Origin: Tilletiaria anomala UBC 951
Lineage: Eukaryota > Basidiomycota > Exobasidiomycetes > Georgefischeriales > Tilletiariaceae
Length of the DNA: 64,000 bases
Assembly (NCBI RefSeq): GCF_000711695.1
Contig: NW_013547009.1
Coordinates: 1 to 64,000 of the forward strand
Reading direction: 5' to 3'
Below the pieces are notes generated by a model. The model was not told the DNA's origin. It was given only the letters and a program-made list of their open reading frames with translations, and ran no database searches. Of this stretch, positions 21,953 through 32,579 are shown piece after piece. The position numbers and the translations under genes were made by a program. The first letter of the stretch is position 1, and every line of letters starts with the position of its first letter.

Positions 21953-22273
21953 ATGCCGCCAAAAGCTCCTCTGACGCCCGACCAGCGTCGGTTGCGGGTG
22001 CGTTTCCAGCTGGCCTCTCCAAACCCCTCAATCTCCCGAGTGCAGTGCATGCTGATGATTCCAATGGGTTACAGGTGATCATCTTCTCCTTTCCGGTCCT
22101 TGTCGCTTCTACATGTGAGCCGCGATGTACCGCTGTATGGCTGCGTCGGGGGCCGCCTGCTAACCGGTGATGGCAACACTCCGAACCTAGATGTCCTGTA
22201 TCGGCGCATGGTTTTGGGCGAGGAGCAAAGACAACTTCCAAAACAGGGGAAGTTGATCCCTCCGCCAACCTGA
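21953..22273 (+). CDS. Putative small single-pass membrane protein
   Basis: The proposed exons are 21953..21997, 22075..22114 and 22191..22273, 55 aa. The start reads MPPKAPLTPDQRRLR. Exon 2 gives the hydrophobic VIIFSFPVLVAST, which continues into YVLYRRMVLGEEQRQLPKQ in exon 3 and ends KLIPPPT. A proline/arginine head, one hydrophobic helix and a basic flank resemble small mitochondrial inner-membrane or ER assembly factors, but I do not recognise a family. Intron 2 (22115-22190) has a good GTGAGC donor and a CTAAC branch site. The first intron is uncertain: the model uses 21998-22074 (77 nt), while a 35-nt intron at 22040-22074 would add LASPNPSIS-type residues and give 69 aa. The gene sits between VPS39 (divergent) and NPR3 (convergent, 159 bp away). 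Confidence 0.5.
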
Positions 22274-22432
22274 GGAATTATCTTCAAGCTCTTCGCCTAT
22301 TCATGCAGATCTAATGTGCCGGAAACTTGGGCCGCACAATCGCGCGGCTCTGCAAAGCGCCCCGGTTCGGAGAAGATCCCCGAGGATGTATGCTACATTG
22401 GTGATAAGATACAGATGTGCATGCAATGGCGC

Positions 22433-25400
22433 TTAAGGGTGTAAGAACGTGATGATGTCCGCTCTGAAGGCTTCAAGAACAATTTTAAGCTCCCTTCTCC
22501 GCATTTCTTCGCGGTAAGCGATTTCATCAAGGGTATGCTTGCCATTCAGGTATGGCAGCAAGCTGATGCGCGGGAAATGTCCCGTCAGAATCACAATTGA
22601 TTGCACCCCGGGTCTGAAGTAAACTCACCGATTGAATCGCTGCGATAGCCACGGCTCTTTGTCTTCTGCCATCACTGCGATCCACTCATTTTCCTGCCTG
22701 CTCGCGCGGCTCGGCTCGCCTATGAGCGTGGCTTCAGTGCTGGCGGAAACCCATTCGTCATCGCTGTCGTCCTCCACGGCCGAGACCGATCCGTCTTCCT
22801 GCTCCTCCAACAACGGCTCCTTGCCGTTTCTCTCTCTGAGCTTTAGAAGCGGCGATGTGCGATCTCCTTTATTTTCCTGAGGTGTGGGCGACATTTCGGC
22901 CTCATCGTATGCGACTTGTTCGCCTTCTCCGAATCCTTTGATGGTCTTCCTTGCTCTCGAAGGACTCCTTCCTTTGCGTGACAACGCCCGAGCCGGCCTA
23001 CCGACAGGTGTGCGGTCACGCATGGCTGGCTCGCTGAAAACAGTTCCGTAAGATCCCACGGCTACTTTTTCAGGGTCCTGCATGTAGCGCCTTCGACCTC
23101 TGACTCCCGCCTCCTTGGACACATCACCAAGTTGAAGTTCGGAGATCAAGTTTGACGGGGATCGCGATCGAAGTACCGCTCGTCTCTCAAACCGCAGTGC
23201 TTCATCTGGCAGTTTCCCGTCGCCAGTTCCGGATTTCGAAAGTGTTTCTGTGATTGCCACGCAAGAGCCTGGGGTCTGGAAACGGTCTGGACTTGCGTCG
23301 ACGGACCGTGACCTCGCACGAGTGCGGCCTCGCACAGCGTGTACAGAATCGGAACTCTCGCCCGAGGGCTCCTTTCGGATCTTGCGCCCGGAATCCCCGC
23401 GGTTCTCTGCCACAGAAGATTGTTCTTTGTTCTGCTTCGCCTTACGTCGCTCCTCATCTGCTTCCTGTTTTTGCTGTTTCCACTTAACCTTGATCTCACT
23501 GCGCGCAATCAGACGCAGGCGGACGTGCATGTGCACTATGACATCCTCACGCAGAAGCCAGATGAGAGCTTGCAGGCTCGTCGCTTTGCTAACAGAACCG
23601 TCTTGAAAGTCCGGAAGCTTGCTGTATGGTTGTACGGTTTGCGAGAGGCTTGCCAGGAAAGCAGGGAGCGGCGCAAGTTCAGTAAATGTCTGGGCCCATA
23701 TGATGCTGAGCTCGGGGAGACTGAAGATCGTGAATGAAAGATGAGTTGTAGGCCGTCAAGTGCGATCGCTGCTACACTCACTCTGAAAGCTCGAGCAGGG
23801 GTGAATTGGCATACATGCTCTTGAGGCGTGGCACGTCGACGACTTTGGCCTCGCCATAGTAGATCAAATGCCGCGCCATGGGATAGACGTCCTCATACAA
23901 GTCCCACCCAAGCAGATCGGCAAGCTCGGCAAACCTGCAAAGGGGGCAGGCTTGACGTTAGCAAACAATAACTTTTTGGAAACAATATATTCTTACTCAC
24001 GTAGGAATGCCGGCCAGAGTCGGTTGCAGCAGCCTCGTAAATTTGCGCGCCCACGGTTCAAGGCCCACGCCGTCAGGACTTCGGTTTTTGCCATGTTCTG
24101 GCTCGTATCGGAAGGGTCCAGGAGGAAGGTCCACGTCGTTGTCATCATGCCAGTCATTCATGAGCAGCAACGTCTTCCATGGTAGCAGATAAGCGCCTGT
24201 TGTGCGCGTCCACTCTTCGTAGAGCAAGTCATCCGGCTCCAAGTCCATGAAACGCGCCAAGGACGCGGGATCCCTACCCAGGCCAGCGAAGCCGCCTCCG
24301 CTGAGGAAGAGCGGGTCGAGCGGGTCGATATCTGTCTCGACATCTGGCAATTTTAGCAGCTGGGCACTCGAGCGAAGAATGGGCGGGAGTTGTAGATGGA
24401 CCTCGATGCTGTCATTGATGGTGACGAACGCGTCCGAGGAGGCGGACAACGAACCGTACAAGTCTCGAATGGAGCTTGCTAGCGATGACATGCCGAGGCA
24501 TTGCGCAGTATAAGCGGAGAGTGATTGGCCTGCAGCACAAATCATCATCATCAGCTGTTGTCGTTGGGTACACCACGATCAAAAGTACACACGTACCATC
24601 GTCGATGCAGCGTTCTCTCAAAGCAACGAGCTTCTCTGCCTCTTCTGAAATATAATTGACGCGGAGCTGCTCCGCATACAGCGCGGCTGTCATTTTGAAG
24701 ACGACATTGTCGTAGAAGAACTGAAGATAGGACGTGAGGTCGAGCACTGCCGTACCAGCAGACGGATCGGGCCGATCCACAACGAGGACGAGGTGGAACA
24801 AGTCGAGCTTGGTTTTGGGTAGCCGCCCTTCGCAAGCGCCTGAAGAATGCTCTTGCGGCGCACCAAAGTCATCGGCGCGTCTTCCTTCTTTGCGTCCTCG
24901 CTGCTCGAATTCATCTTCCGCCGCGTCCATTTCTGAATGATCCAGCGAGACAGGATGGCCGACAAACGCTAAGTCGTCGATGACCATCTCGAACTTCTGG
25001 TGGCAAAGGTCTTGCTTTGGACTGAGTAAGGATGCCAGAAAATCGCATTCGTAGCCGAGGTACATCTTGTGTGCGCGGATATTGCGCTCACGGTCCCGGT
25101 CACGTTCTCGACTGGCCGGTCTTTCTTCGTCGTTGGTATTGGGGACCGAGCTACCGCCGCCGACGTCTGAGCCTCCAGCATCCGATTCGCGGCGCGAGTC
25201 TTGCTCGACTTCCCAACGAGGCCGATTCGAAGCAGCCGGGTGCTTCGAGCGCGTTTGAGCCGGCGTGGAGCGTGAATATCGTCGAACCGCACTCGCTGAG
25301 CCCATGCTGGCTGCAAGGCCGGGCCCAGAAATAGAGACACGAAGACTGGCCCCCAAGCTGCCCACCGCAGTTTTTTCTTCTCCACTGCCGGTTTCAGCCT

Positions 25401-26004
25401 CGTTGGAAGACGATGAGATGGATGATTCAGACGGGCTCGTGATGCTGCCTTGATCGTCGCTCCAGAAAGCACCCAAATGTTCATGATGCTGCTCAAAGTC
25501 GACTTCGCTGACCGTGAGAGCTGCGTCCAAACCATTGACACCGAGGCGACCCAGCGTTTCACGCCTTCCTTGTCGCGGAAGATCGGCTGCTCTAACGGCT
25601 GTAGCTTTGTCCTGGACCGTGCTGAAGGCCTGGTTTCGATGTCCTCTTGGCAGAAGGATATCTTGATCGTGACTGTCGGGCTTGCTGAAATGTAACTCTT
25701 CCTCTTCCTCTTCCGCTGCATAGTACCGGACTCTGGAATGCCGCTTCAACACTCGTGGTTTGCGCGGCCAGCGAAAGGCAACGTGGGATCCACGGGATGA
25801 AGAGGTGACGAGCAACACCGCTAGCAGCGGCGAGTGTGAGGTGCTGCTGCGTCCACCGCCATTCCAGGGCACAATGGACTGTGGCCGAGGAGGGGCAACG
25901 CAATTATCGACAACTGGATGGGCATGGCCAGAAGCACTTGGTGAGGCGTCTGGATGGGGGCCGCCTCGCAAAATCTCGAGTGCATCTCCCCTGGAAGATA
26001 CCAT
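22433..26004 (-). CDS. NPR3: Nitrogen permease regulator 3 (SEACIT/GATOR1 subunit)
   Basis: Minus-strand exons 26004..24597, 24529..24001, 23934..23782, 23720..22629 and 22562..22433; 1103 aa. Npr3 with Npr2 and Iml1 forms a GAP complex that turns TORC1 off when amino acids are scarce, at the vacuole surface. Family blocks are LLAVLLVTSSSRGSHVAFRW at about 59-78, MYLGYECDFLASLLSPKQ, LFHLVLVVDRP, LASSIRDLYGSLSASSDAF, WDLYEDVYPMARHLIYY and the C-terminal LLPYLNGKHTLDEIAYREEM. The last exon was found only by splicing: a plain reading stops at 22625, but the 66-nt intron 22563-22628 joins SQRFNR to LLPYLNGK. The segment around 800-1000 is a long charged, Ser/Arg-rich insertion, and another lies between about 180 and 300; both are probably disordered. 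No nearby gene encodes Npr2. Confidence 0.95.
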
Positions 26005-26723
26005 AGCGCATCATGCGTCTCGGCCAGCGACACACTTGAGAAGAGGACCGAGGCGTAAAAGCTTGCAGAGTTCTGGTGAGAAAGATAGCAAGCACGATTT
26101 TATATCATTGGCAGTCTTCTAAATGGGTGATGTGACGAGCCAAACCGACGTGTTCTTCCGAAACAATTGTCGGCTCGACCATTCTATGATCAGCGATTTA
26201 TGTATCATACAGTTCGAGGATTTGCCACTCTCGTTCCTCAAACGCTGTCACCTCTTAGAAGCAGCTTTCACTGTGAATTTTGATCCTAACCTGGTCATCG
26301 TTGTGGATGCCGGATACTATTGGCCACATCATAAGTTAACGTGGTACGACCCGGTCCTGCACTGAACCCTTTAAGATGTAGACCCAGCTTACGTTGCAAC
26401 ACAAGTTCCTCGCACCGCGAATGGGGCGTGCATGATCGCTTCCATGATCGAAAGAAAGGAAAGCAGAGATGCAAAAATTCTATAAGGACTTCGGAATGCG
26501 AAATGTAAACGAAGATACAAAACCAAAGATGGAAGATGTAAGAAAGTTTTCGAAGACCACTTCCATATTATGATTGTCCACCGCAGGGTATTGCTCCTGC
26601 ATGTGTGTCGGGCGACCGCGTAGTTTCTTTGTCAAGCCGATTGTCTATCTGGGCAGAGCGAGTGCTATCCGTCCTCTCGACGCTTGCGAAGCCACGGGTC
26701 CGGGCACTATGACCGCTTAGCGC
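26005..26723. other. Intergenic region NPR3 to GPI-anchored protein gene
   Basis: 719 bp holding the NPR3 upstream region and the 3' flank of the GPI-protein gene. No coding signal with plausible composition was seen on either strand. Confidence 0.4.
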
Positions 26724-27520
26724 TTAGAAGAGTGCGGCAGCAGCCATACCAACAACACCAGCGACGGCACCAGCGGCACCACGGAGGGAAGCCGCGCTGT
26801 TGGGCTTGCTGCTGCTGGAAGCCGAGGAGCTGGAAAAGTTCGAAGATTGAACACAGGTCAGTATGGTGCAAGTGAAAACGATGCTATGCTCGAACGCGAG
26901 CAGCGTGACTTACGAAGGCTTGGTGCTGGATGAAGCGGTGGATGAGCTGGCAGTGCTCGATGAAGCGCTGGTGGAGCTGGAGGAAGAGCTGCTGCTGCAG
27001 GTACACGAGAAGACACCCTTCAGAATCTACAAGAGCCTCGAAAGAAAAAAATAAACTAACCTGCCGGAAGAGCTGTTGGAAGCAACGACCTTAGCAGAGG
27101 TCGCGCCAGACTGGGCTTGTGCACCGTTGGCGTCCCTGAGGTCGAACTGGAGCTGCTTGCCGACCTCACCGGAGGTGGGTACGAAGGTGTAAGGGCTGCT
27201 CTGGATGCTCTGGATGGTGTCGAGGAGTCCGTTGCTCTGGCCGCCAGTGTAGTCGTTTACAAGAAGCGTGTAAGGGCTTTGGCCACCCGAGAAGGTGATC
27301 TGGACCGGGATGCCCTGCAGGTTAGGGTGGGTGAAGGCGAGTGTATCAGCAACTACATATTATCCAGAAAGGCGAGCACGCTCGGCTAGACCTGGCCCTG
27401 CAAGCGAGATACACATACCACGATCAGCGAACCGGTAGGGGTGTTGATGCTGATGCCAGCGCTCTGGGCCCAGACGGCACCAGCGAGGAGGAGGGTGTAG
27501 GTAATCTGAGAGAGCTGCAT
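26724..27520 (-). CDS. Ser-rich GPI-anchored cell-wall protein (Kre9/Knh1-like N-domain)
   Basis: Minus-strand exons 27520..27419, 27314..27061, 26994..26914 and 26829..26724; 180 aa. A signal peptide (MQLSQITYTLLLAGAVWAQ) is followed by ISINTPTGSLIVGIPVQITF, the start of a small Ig-like domain of the Kre9/Knh1 and fungal Ser-Thr GPI family. SGGQSPYTLLVNDYTGGQ and SSPYTFVPTSGEVGKQLQF continue that domain to about residue 110. A serine/threonine-rich stalk of about 45 residues follows, then a C-terminal hydrophobic tail (GAAGAVAGVVGMAAAALF) fitting GPI attachment. Such proteins are secreted, O-mannosylated and linked to the membrane or wall; no enzyme function is implied. Four exons for 180 residues is dense, and the introns are 66-104 nt. 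The two last splice junctions fall inside serine repeats, so small shifts of three bases are possible. Confidence 0.87.
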
Positions 27521-29265
27521 TTTGGTGGGACTTTGAGCAGTGAAGATGGGAGGCTGATTGGAGGTTATACGTGAATGACCACGAGTGTAGAAAGAAACAG
27601 AAAGAAGATGTGTACAGTGGAAGGGGATCCAGTTCTTTGTGGTGATGGCAAGAGGGAACGATATTCATATACTCTCAGCGAGAGGGGGGAGGCAACACAG
27701 CAATCTTGGCCGCGCAGCGCTGCGGTTTTCTTAGCTGGTTGTTGTTCTAAATGGAACGAGGAATCCAAGCGCGAACAGCGCAGATAGGAGGCGAGATTGC
27801 ACAGACCAGCAAGGTGCGCACCAGAGCAGAGGAGAGCGTACTCCCCTGCTGGGTGCCAGTGCGCCTGTGCGCCGCGGCGGTTGCCAACTCCAAGTTGCCA
27901 CAACTCCTCTCCTCGCGAGTGGTGACACTCCCCTCTTTAGCGCCAAATGGCCCCGTGGAGCAGGCAGGGGGCCCACACTGGGGGTCACGGGAACAGTCAC
28001 ACACTCTCTGCAACTGCAACAGTCGGCAATCGGCTGCAGCCTGCGACATTCAATTCCGCCCATCCACCACAACGAAAGGGATAGGAGAGACTGTCAGATC
28101 GAGGCAAGTTGAGCCTTGACGTCACGCTTCATCTATTGCAATGACTCTTTCTCTCTGGGTTCGTAGGTGTATTCAGGACTAGCTATTGTCTGCTTTTCGC
28201 TTGCTCCAGGAGCGAGTGGATGAGTTTTAACGAGATACATGAGCGTGCTCGACGGTCCGTCTCCAACTGTCACATGGGAGTCGATCATCGATCATCCTCT
28301 GTTTGTCCAGAACCAGGTAGCATTGTCGATCGTTCGCTTGATTCGAACGATATAACCGAGCCCTCTGGAGAGTGGATCGCCGCCGGCATCCCCGGCACTA
28401 TCTTTTCATTCTCCGCACCGGTTACATCACTGTAACAGAATCCATAGGTCGCAGCAATCTCACTTCCCAGCTCCAAGCCTGTGCCTATCTGCACCAACTA
28501 CCAACTACTACCTATATGTGCTAACTAGGACTGAGCGACTGGCAGTTGACCACTCCCGAATCTGCTATACACTTTCCAGACATGTGAGTTTTGAACCAGT
28601 CTCAATCACTCTCAAACCCAGACTAGGAGATTTACCAATAAACGATTGGTCCACACTGCTGCCTTTGCTGCGCCCCGGTGTTCTGGCGACTTGATATGTC
28701 ATCCTCCGACCACACTCTACCAGCTGCCACCTGCGAAGGCGGAAAAGCTGTGTCTCTTGGCAGCTGCTAAAGACGGTCTCTCCATCTCCAGTGCGATTCG
28801 CCTGGCTTCTTCAAGTACGGACAACACGGTTTCATGACGTCACAATTACGTAAGCATTGACTCTGTCCAGCTTCGCGGAGACCCTGCGAAACTGAATCGA
28901 GATGAGGTAGAAGTCTCGAAGAACACTGCCGCTGTGGGATTGAGGCCTTCACAGTGTGTGATGAGAAGTCACCGGTTATACCTGGCCACGATGCACGCTT
29001 GCTCCTGCTTGCCATAGTCGTCCCAAAGTGATCTTCAGAGTTGTGTAAGGATCTAGCGCGTTGCGCGTAGTCCCGACTTCAGCTTACGAAGGTATTCACG
29101 AAGGGATGATCGCATTTATGTTTGAATAGAAAGACTTGCTTGAGTTCATCATGATCTTCGTTGTCGTCGTCGTCCCGCGAGTCGCAGGATCTCATTCACA
29201 GTGAGAAAACAAGCACTGTTCTGTACAGGTCCAATGGATGACAACGCCAAAGTTATGCTCCCCAC
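27521..29265. other. Long intergenic region, no gene recognised
   Basis: About 1.7 kb. The right part is the 3' flank of the MDR gene and the left part the upstream region of the GPI-protein gene. Short reading frames on both strands around 27750-28110 lack a credible start, domain or codon pattern and were not called. No tRNA-like B box, inverted repeat or transposon end was noticed. Confidence 0.4.
27663..27670 (-). promoter_or_regulatory. TATA-like element upstream of the GPI-protein gene
   Basis: TATATGAA on the minus strand, 143 bp ahead of the start codon at 27520. The position is reasonable for a fungal TATA box of a strongly expressed wall gene, but this is a motif match only. Confidence 0.35.
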
Positions 29266-30952
29266 TTACGCTCCATTCCACCCCAGCTCGCATCTGACGC
29301 CTAAATTGGTTAGGTCGGCCGCCGGGGTGTCTTCGATGCGTGCGACAAGCTTGAGCGCGCTCGGCGCTACTCCATCCTTGAGCATCTCAAGACCCTTGCG
29401 CACGCCCGCCAAGCCGTCCGGGATGGGCAGTGGGTGTACCGGATGCAGCTGTCGAGTAGCGAGCAGCGTAGTGAGCTCGGCGAGGATGCGTCTAGACCAG
29501 GGAGCTGAGCCGTAGAACTGTTGGCACGGTAATCCGAGGTCAGGTCATCATCTCACAAGCGACTCCATAACCCTCCTTCTGCTCACCGTTGTGCTAAAGC
29601 TGATGCGATGGATGATGAGCTTGGCGTCCTCCGGCGGGACTTCCTTTGGATTTCCCGCGAGACCGACAAAGTGACACTCTCCTAACCACCCTCGTCGAGA
29701 GCGGCGCAACACGTTCGCGCAAACGCCTGCCGTCTTTGAGCCTACGCAGTCAAGTGCGAACCTGATGCGGCCGCTCTTGCCAATCCGCTCGAGAATTTGC
29801 GCTTCGATTTCTGCAGGCGGGAGGAAGCGGTCAACGCACACGGCGATGCCGCACGATGTTTGCAGGTGCGTAAAGTTGGACGGTGATGCAACGGCTAGCA
29901 CCTTGGTGCCTGATAGAGAGGCAAGCTGCGCAGCAAAAATGCCTGTGATTGCACCGCCGCCGTAGATCCTGGGCAGTCAAGTTCAGGAATGCATGTTAGA
30001 TAAGAGCTGAGCATGCAGTAGGTAATCTCAATGTTTTCTCACAACACCCAGTCATCTGGGTCAAGCGATGAGTCAGTTCCACTCCCGGGGGCTCTAGATT
30101 CAGAGGGGAGCGGTAGCTTGAAGAGCCAGTATAGCGCAATCGCAGCTGTGACGAGTCCTGTGCCGAGGGTTGCGGCTTGGTCATCAGACATATTATCTGG
30201 GATCTTGCCAACTGTCGCTGCTTCTGCAATGCTCCACTCTTGATATGCGCCGCAACGCACATCGCGCGAATCGGCACACGTCCACACCTGAACATTCAAG
30301 TCCACAATTGTATTGAGACGGATCAGCACAGAATGTATTTGATTTCCCCAGTTTAGCTTGTCGCACAACTCACCCGATCGCCTGCTTTCAGGTCGTGCAC
30401 ATCCGCACCAACATCTTCGATGATGCCTGCGACGTCACGCCCGAGCACCCACGGAAAGCTCGAGATACCAAAGCGAAAGAGGATACTCTTAAAGTCGACT
30501 GGGTTGAGCCCGATGCACTTGTTGCGGATGAGCACTTCCGTCGCCTTGCGCACTGTGGGACGCGGCCATGCATGATGCAGCTCGAACGCGCGGTCCCATC
30601 CTTGGCGGAAGCTCCGCACGAGGAGAGCCTGCATAGTCGAAGCGGATTGTGAGACCGGCGAAAGCTCACCGCTGCTCGCCGGTGTCGTCAAGTTAGTCGT
30701 GCTGCTCAGCGGACTGGACGAGGACGAGTTGCCAGCTGCGTTGCTGCTGCTGCTACTACTGCTGCTACTGTCCATGAATCGTTGTTGCCCGCCAGCGTAG
30801 ACTGTCGCATCGTGGTAGGCAGCAGAGAACACCACGTCCTCTTGACTCCACTGCCATGGGCTCTCGGGGGGCGTGCCGGCATTGAGCGTCTCGAGCCAGT
30901 CCGGCGAGCGCTGACCGGGGTTCAGTTCTTCTTCCCAAGCCGTCGTTTGCAT
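29266..30952 (-). CDS. Medium-chain dehydrogenase/reductase (zinc-independent, enoyl-reductase-like)
   Basis: Minus-strand exons 30952..30374, 30287..30043, 29968..29587 and 29517..29266; 485 aa. The GroES-like domain starts near residue 106 (MQALLVRSFRQGWDR) and includes VLIRNKCIGLNPVDFK, LGRDVAGIIEDVG and KAGDRVWTC. The NAD(P)-binding Rossmann part has DDWVLIYGGGAITGIFAAQL and ALDCVG. No structural-zinc four-cysteine lobe is seen, so it resembles quinone or trans-enoyl reductases (ToxD-like), reducing C=C bonds with NADPH. Odd: about 105 residues precede the catalytic fold, including a near-pure serine tract coded by a trinucleotide repeat; such enzymes normally start at the GroES fold. The end reads GWNGA; a GTAAGT overlapping the stop would allow a variant C-terminus. 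It lies head-to-head with a DszC-like gene. Confidence 0.82.
30742..30769. repeat. Trinucleotide repeat coding for poly-Ser in the MDR gene
   Basis: TGC/TAC triplets on the plus strand, read as serine codons on the minus strand, give nine serines in a row before NAAGNSSSSS. The length is likely to vary. Confidence 0.8.
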
Positions 30953-32579
30953 TGGATCCTGTTGGGTGATTTGAGTTTGACGTCTTCCAAGGATGAGGGT
31001 TCGGACTGCAAAGCATCAAATATCGATCGTTGATGAGAGTTGTATGACAGCTACGGCTAGCAGAGATGAAAAGGGTCGCAAGACTTGCGATCCTCAATAC
31101 AGCAATCGGTACGGTAGTCAGAGACCGTCTCTCCAAGGATGCATCAGACCCCGAAAGTCGGAGAGTACAGAGGGGACGGAGATAGTTGGTAAAGGCAAAG
31201 GAAAGATGGAGTGAAGGCGAAAGAGGTCACGGTCTCTGGAGCCCGTGACATGGTGTGAATGGAGGGTATAGCGACGTCCATGACATACAACATTGGCCAC
31301 GACGCTTCGCCCGTCATTCTTTCTTGCACATATTCATATGACATGAGAGTTGTGCGCCATCCGCGAACACAGACTTCAACTATCCGGCTGTTGCCCGATT
31401 GTGTCCAGGCCTCGCGCACCGACAGGTTGTGGTGGACCTACTCGCGAGAGTGCCGCACAGAGACTTCAATGCATCGTAACGTCACATTTCGGCAAGCGCT
31501 AGGGCGTGACTGCTTCTCGCAAGGTATTGATAGCGTCTCGCAAAGCACCCTTCGTGCACGCTCTGCGGCAAAGTAGGGGGAACGCTTGAGGTCCCGTGAT
31601 ATGACGGAAAGGGTCGAATATGGTCGGTCACCTGCAGCCAGCATCTTAGGAGTTGCGCAGCTGCAGTAGCTTGTTATGCGCCAGATTGTTATGTAGCGAT
31701 CGAGAGGCAGAAGCACGCCATCTGTGAGTGTGGAGATGAGAGTGAGAGATAATTTGAGCGATAAGATGTTGGAATAGCAGTGGTAGAATGTGCATGAATC
31801 ATACTCTTTCGCAAGTCGAGCTTCTCGTCGCGTGATTGACGAAGACCACTCTTCTCTTTGCTGTTGTTCTCCTCGGCCACCGTCAGCTCTCTTCGCAGGC
31901 ATTTCTTTGTGCTGTTCTACAGATTGGACCCTTGACGCGGCCCGTGCTCTGCGACCGCAATAAAATCAAGCACGCCGCAGCGCCAGCAGAGGACAAAGTG
32001 CGGTGCAGTAGATTCTCAAATGCAACCGCGTTCAAGGAGCCGAATCGCGCGAGTACTCCAGAATGCCGGCAACGGAACGTTCGGCCCTTATCCTTGTGCG
32101 CACTGCCACTCTTGTGTGGCAGGCTGTGAAGCTGGCGCCTGATACGAGAAGTAGGATTGAGAAATCTCATCACAGGAGCGAAAGGAGTCGAACACGCGCC
32201 CGCTTTTCGCAAGATGGAACGCACATGTCGTTTGACATTCTTGAGCTCGAAGAAGCACATGGCAATGGTTTCACACCACTTTGCCACGCCATGGGGCCTC
32301 TCAATGACTATCCCCCCTGCTGGAAGGCTCGCGCGCGTCCTGTCTTCCTGAAGTGACATCCCTCGCCCTCCTTGAGCTAAATTTGGCAACGAACGTGTCA
32401 CGGCTCTCCTGTCGGCCCAAAGCCAGAAGAGCATCCCATGACCTTTCTCTGAGCTACATAATGGTCGTCTCGTATAAAGGGAAAGAAGACCTCTCGAGTG
32501 TTCCCAACGAGCTGTTCCTTACCCAGCACTCCAAAGAATCCTTACCCAGCACTGGCTGACGCTTGACTAGTAATTCAAA
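30953..32579. other. Divergent promoter region between MDR and DszC-like genes
   Basis: 1.6 kb between two start codons facing away from each other. It holds a TATAAA ahead of the plus-strand gene. Short open frames on both strands lack protein-like composition. Nothing else was identified. Confidence 0.4.
32473..32478 (+). promoter_or_regulatory. TATA box of the DszC-like gene
   Basis: TATAAA, 102 bp ahead of the ATG at 32580, in CGTATAAAGGG context. It is a good motif at a usual distance, without transcript evidence. Confidence 0.5.

Noticed and set aside
22040-22074. 35-nt intron in the small membrane-protein gene
   Set aside because: Far shorter than every other modelled intron; the 77-nt alternative has a better donor. 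Not excluded, because the longer product also reads well.
27750-28110. Possible small gene in the 1.7-kb gap
   Set aside because: Frames on both strands overlap one another, none has a recognisable domain, splice partner or signal peptide.
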